A program made the translations under genes and the position numbers. Below are positions 56,212-64,000 of a DNA stretch of 64,000 nucleotides, piece after piece. This DNA is from Tenodera sinensis. Its lineage: Eukaryota > Arthropoda > Insecta > Mantodea > Mantidae. A model generated the notes under the pieces. That model was not told the DNA's origin. It searched no databases and worked only from the letters and a program-made list of their open reading frames with translations. Within the stretch, counting starts at the first letter, position 1. Every line of letters starts with the position of its first letter. The stretch lies in assembly GCA_030765045.1 (NCBI GenBank), contig CM060967.1, positions 20,031,284 to 20,095,283 on the forward strand, in the 5' to 3' direction.

Positions 56212-56459
56212 CTGCTTTTTTGTCATTGTTATTATTAGAATTATCAGATACAACCCCTGGAAAGAATAACCTTGTCCGACCGTATTGTTAACATGCGCAC
56301 TGGAGCAATTAGTAGAGTGAATGGCGGGGGAAGCTGGAGAACTCGGAGAAAATCCACCCAGACGCCGCTTCGTCCACCAAAAGGCCCGCATGTGGTGTCC
56401 TGGAATCAAACCCTGCCCGGGGTGAAGGCGAGCGGTCTTCCCGCTTGGCCACAAGCCCG
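56212..56459 (-). mobile_element. SINE with tRNA head and conserved core
   Basis: The minus strand from 56459 reads GGCTTGTGGCCAAGCGGG. This contains TGGCCAAGCGGG, an exact fit to the box A pattern, and GGTTTGATTCC (plus 56403-56413) follows as box B. The core at 56323-56358 matches the SINE at 53862-53998. The unit ends with an AATAATAATAACAATGAC-type tail at the left. Box A, box B, core and tail are all present, making this the most complete member of its family here. The 82- and 65-codon frames are incidental. Confidence 0.85.
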
Positions 56460-56465
56460 CAATGA

Positions 56466-57511
56466 CTAGAAACTTTTGTGCATATTTTAAACTAAATTAC
56501 TTCAAAATTAGACATTGCTACATGCAACCACAGGGTTCCTTAAACGAACAGTGTTAATTTCTTATTTTGTGCATATAATTGCATAGTCTATACCCCTAAA
56601 GACAACTATTCCATCTTAGCTTTGAATAATGATTATTTTAAAATTTATTTATGAACAATTTATGGAATGCCCATTGAAATGGAAACGAGAGAAAAGGGGA
56701 AGCGAATATTATACAGTAGAATTTTTTCCATTTCTTTTTAGCATCAGAATGATTTAATTTGTATAATGCAAAAGGCATGTTTCGATTCTTTCGTTGATCC
56801 CTTGTAATTTCTGGATTTAATGTAGTACAAAATGCTACACTGGACGTGTTGCAAGAGTAGAAATACACTTCGCCGAGTTCCATCAAAGGGGACACCGACA
56901 TAGACTAAATACTTTCGTATGCTGATGCATAGATTGGGGCCTGTTGTTCCATTTTAAAGTACTTTTTTTGTGCCCTAGTTGACGTTTGTATTACTGCTTT
57001 CAACGTAAAAGATGGAAGTTGGAAAATATTCATAAGCACAGGATGAGTTGCCTTTTGATCGTAGTTTTTACTGATTTATTATTTAAGTCGGGGTAATGGA
57101 ATGAACAAAAAAACACAAGCTATGTGTGTGTGTGTGTGTGTACTGGACTCGTTCCCTACGGGGCTCTACTCTAGTAGAAATATTGTAAAGAGAGAATGAT
57201 AATGTACAGATGTAATATTTATTTCATTTATATATGCAAGCGGGCCGTCCTTTACGGCGCAGCCTTCTCAAAATTAAAAATTAGGTTACGACTAAAAATT
57301 GCGCTTTTAGCATTTCAGTTGCCTGGTAGACATGGCTGCTATTTCTTTATGTTACCAGATAAAAACTATAAATGTGGTTTATCTAACTTTCTGATCATCG
57401 TGTTCTTCAAACACTTTGATTTGCAACAAAAATCACTCAAAAACGACAAGTTTCAAAGGTCTTTGGTAATAATTTATGAATAATGTCTCCTCTTATACAG
57501 CATACTCAGCA
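56466..57511. other. unclassified DNA
   Basis: Contains a (GT)9 tract at 57122-57140. Frames at 56638-56901 (minus) and 57196-57483 (plus, 95 codons) have no recognised domain. Confidence 0.35.
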
Positions 57512-57788
57512 CTTCAGAATTCTAATTCTTGTTCTTCTTCTTCTTCCTCTTCTTCTTCTTCTTTTGGTTCAATAGCCCTTGATGAACTTCGGCCTCTTGC
57601 ACAATCCTCCTTCACAAATCTCTATCTTCCACTTTACTTTTTCTTTCTCTAATTCCAATCTTCCTTAAATATTCTGTTACATCATCTAACCATCTTGTTT
57701 TTGGTCTTTCTTTTTACTTCTAGCTGACACCCTTCCTTTTAATATTCTTTTAGGGATTCTATCTTCTGTCATTCTCTCAATGTGACTT

Positions 57789-58078
57789 GCCAGACTTGCA
57801 GAGGTCTTGGCGGACAACAAACAACCGGTTGAAGAGTTTTCAAGTTTTTAGCGGAGAGTAACATGACTTTGAGGATTTCAAACATTAGATATCTAGTTTT
57901 TTTACGCTTTTGACATCTTTATGACTGTGTTTTAATTCTGGCCTTTGTCACTCTGCTTTGTATATTTATGTATATTTATTTTCCTTTTTACTAGCATTTT
58001 TTTTTATTGTGGTTTACATCTTAAGGGCGCTGATGACTATGTAGTTGAGCGCCCTTAAACCTACGTCTTCCCTCCCCT
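57789..58078 (+). mobile_element. hairpin retroposon H, copy 2, nested in the LINE
   Basis: A 290-bp unit flanked by TCAATGTGACTT (57777-57788 and 58079-58090), a 12-bp duplication of LINE coding sequence. It shares its full order with 6567-6905: GGCGGACAACAAAC, CGGTTGAAGAGTTTT, TTTTTAGCGGAGAG, ACGCTTTTGACATC and the terminal stem-loop. Here the stem-loop is followed by ACCTACGTCTTCCCTCCCC instead of an AAACC array. No coding sequence is visible. The duplication proves a separate insertion after the LINE landed. Confidence 0.92.
58021..58058 (+). other. 11-bp terminal stem-loop of retroposon H
   Basis: TTAAGGGCGCT (58021-58031) pairs perfectly with AGCGCCCTTAA (58048-58058) around a 16-nt loop. 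Similar 3' stem-loops serve as reverse-transcriptase recognition signals in several LINE/SINE pairs. That role is inferred here. Confidence 0.85.
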
Positions 58079-58369
58079 TCAATGTGACTTATTCTTTGGA
58101 CCTTTATAAATCTCACAATACATTGCTTATCTTTTAGTTCTTCCAGCTCATATTTATAGCATTGTTGTTTATCCTTTACTGACCCAAAGATCCTTCTTAG
58201 TATTTTTCTTTCAAATCTTCGTAATATTTCCTCATTATGTTGTTTAGTATCCATGTTTCTGCAGCATATGCCGCTTCAGAATTATAGGTGATTAACTAAT
58301 TACGCTTGCAACATAATCTTATATATATTTAAATGAGCAATTCGTGTATATATATTTATTTATTCCGCG

Positions 58370-58990
58370 CAACTTGGAAACGGCTCTAACGATTTCGATC
58401 AAATTTTGTATTCAGATAGGGTTTTGCTTTTTCAGTTCAGCTATATGGGTGTAATTCCCGAAAAAAACGCTATTTTGCATAAAAATAACCTTTTTTATTC
58501 CCCCTTCCACTGCGCAATTCTTGTAGGTATATATACTCGCGGTATTTCAGAAATAGCTCTAAAGATTTGATTAAATTTTTGTATACATGCATATTACCTT
58601 CACAGTGTTTTCTCTACTTACTTTTAGGTAACACATTCACATTTCTTTCTCTACTCACTCTTCTATAAACAGTTTTCCATAAAAAACGCGATTTTGCACC
58701 AAAAGACACTTTTATCCCCACTTTTAAAATAAGTCATACCATGTTCTGTATGTTTGAAATAGAAATGCTATTACATTTACACTGTTTTTTCCTCTCACTT
58801 TTAGGTAACACATTCACATCTCTTTCTCTACTCACTCTTCTACAAATAAGTCATGCAATTTTCTGTATGTTTGAAATAGAGATACTACATATTACATTCA
58901 CAGTGGTTTCTCTACTTACTTTTAGCTATCACATTCACATCTCTTTCTCTACTATATTCATACTGGGCGAAAAACGAAGCTCGGTCGCCC
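58370..58990 (+). repeat. tandem repeat array related to R1
   Basis: Units of about 117 bp (for example from 58727 and from 58844) share AAATAAGTCAT, TTCTGTATGTTTGAAATAGA, ACACTG/ACAGTG, CTTTTAG, CACATTCACATCTCTTTCTC and TACTCAC. A partial earlier unit lies at 58575-58673, and an AAAAACGC/ATTTTGCA spacer appears twice (near 58463 and 58682). GGCTCTAACGATTTCGATCA at 58382 and the repeated TTTCTCTACT recall R1 blocks. The array ends GCGAAAAACGAAGCTCGGTC then GCCCAGGTACT. The 89-codon frame at 58741-59010 follows the periodicity and is not a gene. Confidence 0.75.
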
Positions 58991-59213
58991 AGGTACTGTT
59001 GATAAAATGAGTGGATCAGTAAGTTTAAAGAAGCATTCCAGTGCGTTCAGTTTTTAGCAGTAGATCAGTAGATTTGCAAAACCAGTAGACCTGGCAACCG
59101 TTTGGCTAACATGAAGTGTTTCCTTTAAGTTGTAGCAGTCAACTGAATCGTAAAGCCAGTTTAATAGTTTAAAATATATTGTGTACTATCTATACTATAC
59201 TACCCACTATAGT

Positions 59214-59230
59214 AGTAGAGAAAGTAACAT
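59214..59230 (-). mobile_element. solo R1 5' terminus
   Basis: AGTAGAGAAAGTAAC with no adjoining R1 body. It could be an excision relic, a tiny truncation or chance. Confidence 0.3.
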
Positions 59231-60009
59231 TCATAAAATAAGTAATGATTTAAAAAGGAAATAGAAAAGGAAGACGCTGAACAAGGCACCAGGTGCACCA
59301 GTTTGAAATAGTAGTACGACATAGTTGGACAGCTTTAACATTAAAACGGGGAGAAAAAAGGCAGTAGAGACTGATATTACAGGTTGGAACTTATATATAT
59401 CTCGAGAACTATCTTGGGCCGAAGTTAAGGAAAATTTTCTTGAGAAAGTTACGTTCAAAGTATCTCTAGAGTATAAAAGAAATAATCGTAAAACTGTGTA
59501 GATCGCCCCGGCAACAAAAACACATTAGTTCCCGAGGCTCGGCTCGGCTTGGCTCTGTTTTCCAGGATGGGAAATTTTCCGGCGGCTGAACCCCTTGTTC
59601 ATATTCCGGAAACCCCTCGAGTGGAGCTATTCATTTTATCGATTACACTAATATCGGAAGTTGCTAAAGTATCGCAGAAAACATAACTCTGCTCCTTTAA
59701 AACTTATCGTAAATTTGTAACGTAGCTACGATGTTCGCGTAAAAGGCACGTAGTAGTGTGAAAGAGTAAACAGATAACGTGATGAGTTTTTCTACAAACG
59801 CTTGGTGCGTGCAGCTTTTTGTATCCCAAGAGGTGCAGCCTTTCTCATAACTTGCCGCTCTCAAGGGTCATCGGAGAATTTTGTATTAATAACTCTTTGT
59901 TGCCTTAAAACGAAAAATGTTTTCTTTGTAGTTTGTACATAAGCTGATAAAGATGTCAGATTCTCGTTTCTGAGCAACGTCTGTTACCGCTCGCTGTATG
60001 TCAAGTGTT
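59231..60009. other. unclassified DNA
   Basis: A 75-codon minus frame (59231-59458) and a GC-richer patch near 59540-59620 show no family. Confidence 0.35.
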
Positions 60010-60030
60010 TTTACTTTCTCTCCTGCTAGG
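60010..60030 (+). mobile_element. R1 5' terminus, left of a SINE
   Basis: TTTTTACTTTCTCTCCTGCT is the R1 start. The body resumes only after the SINE at 60405, although the R1 segment between is not all present. Confidence 0.55.
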
Positions 60031-60404
60031 ATAGATAAGGTTCGGAGAATGGTCTTGATGGTCGGACCTCAGGAGAGACGACAGAAGAGGGCAGGGTCTC
60101 TAATGACCACATTTTAACTCCCCGATGGCCTCTGGGGGGGGGGGCAAAGACTAGGATTCACATGCACTCCCGCCGACACTTAGAACCTGAAGTAACCAAG
60201 CAGATAAAAGTTTAAGTGAAATGAAAAGCGGGGTAAAAGGGGGAACAGGAAATTCCGGCGATGTAATTATTGCTCCCAGCATCAACCTGAAGACCCGGGG
60301 ATACCGAAAAAATCCATGGGTCATGAAGGTCGACCACGGGGATCGAACCCACGAGCTCGCCAATGCGAGCCTCACACGTTACCGCTAGCTAACTCGCTCG
60401 GTTG
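60031..60404 (-). mobile_element. tRNA-derived SINE in or beside R1
   Basis: The minus strand from 60404 reads ACCGAGCGAGTTAGCTAGCG (box A-like GAGTTAGCTAGCGG). GGTTCGATCC (plus 60340-60349) is a strong box B, followed by a long body with CCCCGGGTCTTCAGG. A G run at 60134-60143 is internal. The head is diverged from a canonical tRNA. Confidence 0.65.
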
Positions 60405-61045
60405 CTCTCTAAATAAATACCAAAATCGTTATTTAAATTCAGTATCTTCCAAGGATGCGACATGAAGATTTTCAAGAAAATCTCCACCCTAAATTACTCT
60501 TTAAATGTTAAATTTTTTGAAACTTTTTTTTTCTCAAAAACGGTTCTAACAATCTGTATTAAACTACTCTATGTTAAAGATATTTTAAGGACAAATGAAA
60601 TGTATATCATTATTTTTTTTTTTTTTTTTTACTCTAAAGTTCTCATTCGGAGTGAATTTTGTATAATTTTGTATCTCTGGTAAAGCTTAAGCGATAGATG
60701 AAAAAGTACTTCACAAAAATGTAAATCTCTTTAGAAAGACTATTTATTTCAAATAACTTATTTGTGGCATAAGCCATTTCCGAGATATTTATTAGGTATT
60801 AATAGGTCGAATTGTTTCAACCCCTAAGTTATATCGATCTTCAGTTGCTTCTGCCGATGTCATGGAGTTTTATGACGTCCACTTCTCAAACATTTGACTG
60901 TCGCTATTCCCTTTGCATTTAACGAAATGTGTAGTGCAGCTATTTCTCTATGAAAATGAAGTAGATTAATGAATAAGTTTTCGTAAAAATAATTTATATG
61001 CATACTAATATGGTAAAGAAAGTTCTGTGAATGTAAATATCAAAT
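60405..61045 (+). mobile_element. R1 element, 5' fifth missing, diverged
   Basis: Forward blocks from ACCAAAATCGTTATTTAAAT, GATGCGACATGAAGATTTTC, CGGTTCTAACAATCTGTATT and AAATGAAATGTATATCATTA to GGTAAAGAAAGTTCTGTGAA. A T run at 60609-60630 is an internal expansion. Confidence 0.8.
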
Positions 61046-61077
61046 TTCTTACTTTTTGCACCGCATCTAAGATAGAG

Positions 61078-61215
61078 AATATTGTATAGAGAATCTTAAG
61101 TAATATTTTCCAAAAATATATATTGGAGTCTATCGAACCAAAAAAAAAAAAAAGCATTAAAATGTTTGTGTGCGTGTGCGCGTCTGTTCGCGCGTACTAT
61201 TTTCCATTAACATTG
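61078..61215 (+). mobile_element. R1 5' fragment
   Basis: AATATTGTATAGAGAATCTT, a poly-A run with AAAAAGCATTAAAATG, and a GTGTGCGTGTGCGCGTCTGT tract at the R1 microsatellite position. Confidence 0.55.
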
Positions 61216-62524
61216 AACGAAAGCAAAGCTATGTGTATTTATTTCAACTAGAGAACAGCTAACCGAAATAGACAACTGATAAACGAGACACCAGTTTCTT
61301 TATATTCTTTAAATTCGTCTTCTTTTTGTATATTTTAATATTTATTAAGAGCCCAGAAGATACAGTTTTATCAACGGTCGTCAGAACATATGTAAGGGAG
61401 GAGGAGAGAGTGAAAATGAAGGAGATGAAGAAGGAAAAGAAAGGGAGATGTAGGGACAAAGGTGGGGAGGAAAGAAGGAATGAGAAAAAGATAGGGAAGA
61501 GGCCTGTTTTTAAGAGAGTGATTAAAACCACTATCCCGTCTGTGTTATATGTAGGTACCTACTCTATCTGCAAAATTTATGACCCATTTTCTCAGGAACT
61601 ATTTAAGATAGCAGGTTGAAGTATTTATAGGATATAGATGCGTGCCTTCTAAGCTGATCAACTCTTATCCAGCAAGTTCGTCTACTGAAGAGCTAATTAT
61701 ACCACCTTTGGTTACTATGTATTAGTAATTATTTGTTTAAATAACCATGCTATTAATGCGAAAGTGCATACACAATGCAATTAGAGGTTGTTTTTATCAT
61801 CCTATTTATTTCCAAGAAAAGAAACTACATAGTTTGAACACATTGAAGTTGCTGTTTTAAAATAGCGCCAGTTTGTAAAGCAAAAATTCAAGTAAAGGAT
61901 GGGCTAAGGTTCAATTCATTTGACACAGTTAATTATTTAACTTTATGTAATGCCTACAATAACTACATATATTTTCATAGCAATAACAGAACAGCTAGTT
62001 CTTATAATAATGAGTTATCTAACATCGATCATGGAGCAATAATTTCTTTTAACTTCCTTGTCTTTTCTTAGTAATTACAGTTATATTGAAGTTTCCTTAA
62101 CTGCTATTATTTCTTCGCAATGATATGTTCTTAAAAACATTGCCATATATCTTTACAGATCCTAATAGATAAACTGAAAATTGTTTCTTTAGTTAGAAAG
62201 ATAAGTGGGCTATACCTTTTGGTAACCCTAATTTATGGGTGGCTATGTCATGGATTTTCTCCCCTAAATAGTGACTAAGTAGCCCGAATGCGGTGAGGAA
62301 TCATTTGGTCGTATTAACGAGAAATCATTATTACAAACTGTGGAATTTGTGGTTGATCAGCAGTGCTTTTGCATAGTATTTTCTCTATATATGTATTTAG
62401 AGTGTACATTAACTCTTGTGTAATATTTTTAAACGCTTCCAAAGTAAGGGAAGACTATTGAGCAAGTGCAACCCAAGGCTAAAAGATGTAGGGATAATTC
62501 TTCAAACCACGCGTATTAAAATAA
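61216..62524. other. unclassified DNA with purine-rich tract
   Basis: 61393-61505 is almost all A/G on the plus strand. The 90- and 97-codon frames across it reflect composition bias. Nothing else was recognised. Confidence 0.35.
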
Positions 62525-63150
62525 CGGATGATCCAAAAAACTCCGAACCGCCTGCGCTGTGTTTTGTCTGTATGTGTCCTCGGCGCTCGTCACCGACTTC
62601 CGCTGTCACAGAACAGCGCGGATGAAACCATCCAACTACTTTTAAAGGAAATGCTGAAACTGCCCACCGTCGTTGCCCATAGCACCTCTTTAGGAAACTA
62701 TCCATCACTCGCCGTAGTTCATGTTGAGAAATGCTGGCAATTTCCTGGCGGATATTTTGTCTTAATTCTTCCAGTGTGTATGCATTTGTCTTGTACACTT
62801 TATGCTTTAAGTTACTCCAGATATAGAAATCGCAGATCACCTGGAGATCTTTCTGCAAATCGCACTTTCACTTGGCGAGCTGACTGAGTTAGCACATACG
62901 AACCATAAATAAACATGCGCTGTGCAGTAGAAAACAAATGCTGAGCCACAATACACTTTGTGACTAAGTACACCACAAAATAATAAAGCACACTGGTAGG
63001 AACTCAACCACACGTTATCACGTCAGCTCAATACCGCACTTTCAGAGCAGAGAAAAACAAGTCAACCGCATGACCTTATGTATAGTAGCTGCGTTATCGT
63101 GTTTGCGCTTGCGCAGTGGAAAAACACCGGATGTTTTTGTTGCATTGTTC
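62525..63150 (-). mobile_element. IS630/mariner-type transposon, internally deleted
   Basis: Contains the two outer parts of one transposase gene (62642-62949, minus) fused by an internal deletion. The ends show only partial inverted similarity: GGATGATCCAAAAAACTCCG at the left against the reverse of CGGATGTTTTTGTTGCATTG at the right, each with GCGC-rich sequence just inside. Boundaries are therefore approximate and no TA duplication was confirmed. The structure is that of a non-autonomous deletion derivative of a cut-and-paste transposon. Confidence 0.65.
62642..62949 (-). pseudogene. IS630/mariner-like transposase, N-terminus joined to C-terminus
   Basis: From 62949 the minus strand encodes AQHLFSTAQRMFIYGSYVLT and then QSARQVKVRFAERSPG, typical of the N-terminal helix-turn-helix region of this transposase group. 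It then jumps at about 62850 to ICDFYIWSNLKHKVYKTN, which carries the third catalytic acidic residue region ('PCDFFLWG.LK..VY' in relatives). YTLEELRQNIRQEIAS, RRVMDSFLKRC and, after a frameshift, GNDGGQFQHFL with a stop at 62642-62644 follow. The first two catalytic residues fall in the deleted part. No ATG is seen at the usual start. The protein cannot be active. Confidence 0.8.
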
Positions 63151-63220
63151 CTACAAAGATAACAGTATATACTAAATTGAAGGTGAAATTCCAGTTAATA
63201 AAATGGAAAAAAAAATGGCT

Positions 63221-63330
63221 GGCCCCGTAGCTCAGTAGGTAGAGCACCTGCTGCTGTGCAAGGGGTCCCGGGTTCGATTCCCGGCTGAAGTTTGGGAATT
63301 TTTCTTTAACTAGGTATATGTATTCATGTT
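63221..63330 (+). mobile_element. SINE with perfect pol III boxes
   Basis: TAGCTCAGTAGG (63228-63239) is an exact box A and GGTTCGATTCC (63271-63281) an exact box B, 32 bp apart. The T arm CCGGG/CCCGG pairs fully. The acceptor stem (GGCCCCG at the 5' side) has no partner at the 3' side, and the anticodon stem has two mismatches, so it is not a functional tRNA. Downstream sequence to about 63330 is AT-rich and may be its short body. Confidence 0.7.
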
Positions 63331-64000
63331 CCATAGTCTGAAAGTATTAATGAATGTGTATGTGTGTGAATGTAATGTAGCAAATTAATCCAAACTATTC
63401 TAAACCACTGCTGCTAAGCCAGTGAACACTACTGCTATTGAACAATTGTTCCGAAAGGTTAAAAACCACCAATTTGACCTTCGATGTTAAATAGAACATT
63501 AAGAACACTAAAAGTGCTATTTTTGGCAATTTTCGCCATTGATAAAGCCAAAAGAGCTCGGAGTTCTGCTATGTATTGCGTAAACCTGTGATTAATATGT
63601 ATAAAATAAACATGAACCATGGATAATTGAGTTCAGTAAGAGACTGAAAGAGAGACACGTGAACGCTATGCGATTGGCTTATGTTTTATATAGCGAACTG
63701 GTGATTAGGATAGGCTACCCTGGAAAAAGAGTGCCTCTGTGGCCTTTTGTTTTCCTCCCTGTAAATTGTGTTTACAGCCGCAAGGTGGCGTGCTACAGAT
63801 TAAGGTCCACTCGGAATTAAAAAATACAGCCATATTCCCATTGTTCGTAAATTTCCGCGGAAAACCCACGACCCTAATACTTTAGAGATGTAATATCACC
63901 CAGAACTAACATTCATTTGCTCGGGGAACATTTGTGTCGCCATTTCTCATCCAAATTTTCCCCCCTTTCTTTTAATTTTCGCGTAAAGCCAGCCACCTCC
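63331..64000. other. unclassified DNA
   Basis: Nothing recognised to the window end. Confidence 0.35.

Larger units (their letters stand above)
57522..58273 (-). pseudogene. LINE 3' fragment with target-site duplication
   Basis: A 5'-truncated LINE read on the minus strand, flanked by CTTCAGAATT (57512-57521 and 58274-58283). It encodes AYAAETW, FERKILRRIFGSVKDK and RFIKVQRISHI. After the nested insertion it continues SHIERMTEDRIPKRILKGR, DDVTEYLRKIGIRERK and RRIVQEAEVHQGL, ending in a (GAA)n-type tail (TTC repeats at 57532-57562). This is the C-terminal segment of an insect LINE polyprotein of the RTE or Jockey-like kind. A few frameshifts are present. A second retroposon interrupts it at 57789-58078. 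Confidence 0.9.

Noticed and set aside
58575..58960. CRISPR-like array
   Set aside because: Units are about 117 bp, diverged and without unique spacers. The genome is eukaryotic.
61326..61619. 97-codon Lys/Glu-rich frame
   Set aside because: It follows a purine-rich tract. Composition explains the open frame.
63221..63292. Functional tRNA gene
   Set aside because: The acceptor stem is unpaired and the anticodon stem has mismatches. A SINE head is the better reading.

Overview
The window looks like gene-poor, AT-rich nuclear DNA from a large, repeat-laden animal genome, most likely an arthropod and probably an insect. I cannot name the species. The reasons are long uninterrupted microsatellites, many tRNA-derived SINEs with RNA polymerase III box A/B motifs, LINE reverse-transcriptase remnants of a type common in insects, and hAT, TTAA-flanked and IS630/mariner-type DNA transposons. 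There is no operon structure, no intact host gene with recognisable exons and no structural RNA operon. Almost all open frames are short. The longest (186 codons, 4063-4623) has no recognisable domain. Every coding similarity I recognise belongs to a transposon.

The dominant component is one dispersed family, called R1 here. I count about 35 copies or fragments on both strands, by eye about 14 kb or a fifth of the window. Full-length copies are about 0.85 kb (45030-45870, 49776-50626, 51995-52855). R1 has a 12-bp inverted repeat ACTTTCTCTACT/AGTAGAGAAAGT near its ends, a CA/CG-type microsatellite about 110-140 bp from the 5' end, and a short hairpin with a T-rich tail beyond the 3' inverted repeat. 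That layout resembles non-autonomous Helentrons (HINE/DINE-1-like elements). The assignment is an inference.

Layout: 0.3-9 kb holds diverged R1 pieces, SINE S1, a hairpin retroposon with an (AAACC)n tail (6.6-6.9 kb) and repeat R2 (8.4-8.8 kb). 9-13 kb is mostly unclassified. 13.4-19 kb is dense in R1, with a LINE fragment ending in a long (TTC)n tract and a tRNA-like element with a perfect acceptor stem. 20.5 kb is another LINE remnant. 21.7-22.65 kb is a hAT element inside an R1 copy with an exact 8-bp duplication, followed by a 235-bp (AAT)n array. 29.0 kb is the second R2 copy. 32.56-33.63 kb is a TTAA-flanked element with perfect 21-bp terminal inverted repeats. 34.8-54.7 kb is the densest R1 area, with SINEs inserted between and inside copies. 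55.4-58.3 kb holds two LINE 3' fragments. One carries a nested retroposon, and target-site duplications are visible for both insertions. 58.4-59 kb is a tandem array related to R1. 62.5-63.15 kb is an internally deleted IS630/mariner-type transposon, and 63.2 kb is a SINE with textbook pol III boxes.

The parts do not work together as a pathway. The window records nested, repeated transposition, and several microsatellites appear to have grown from retroelement tails or from inside R1.
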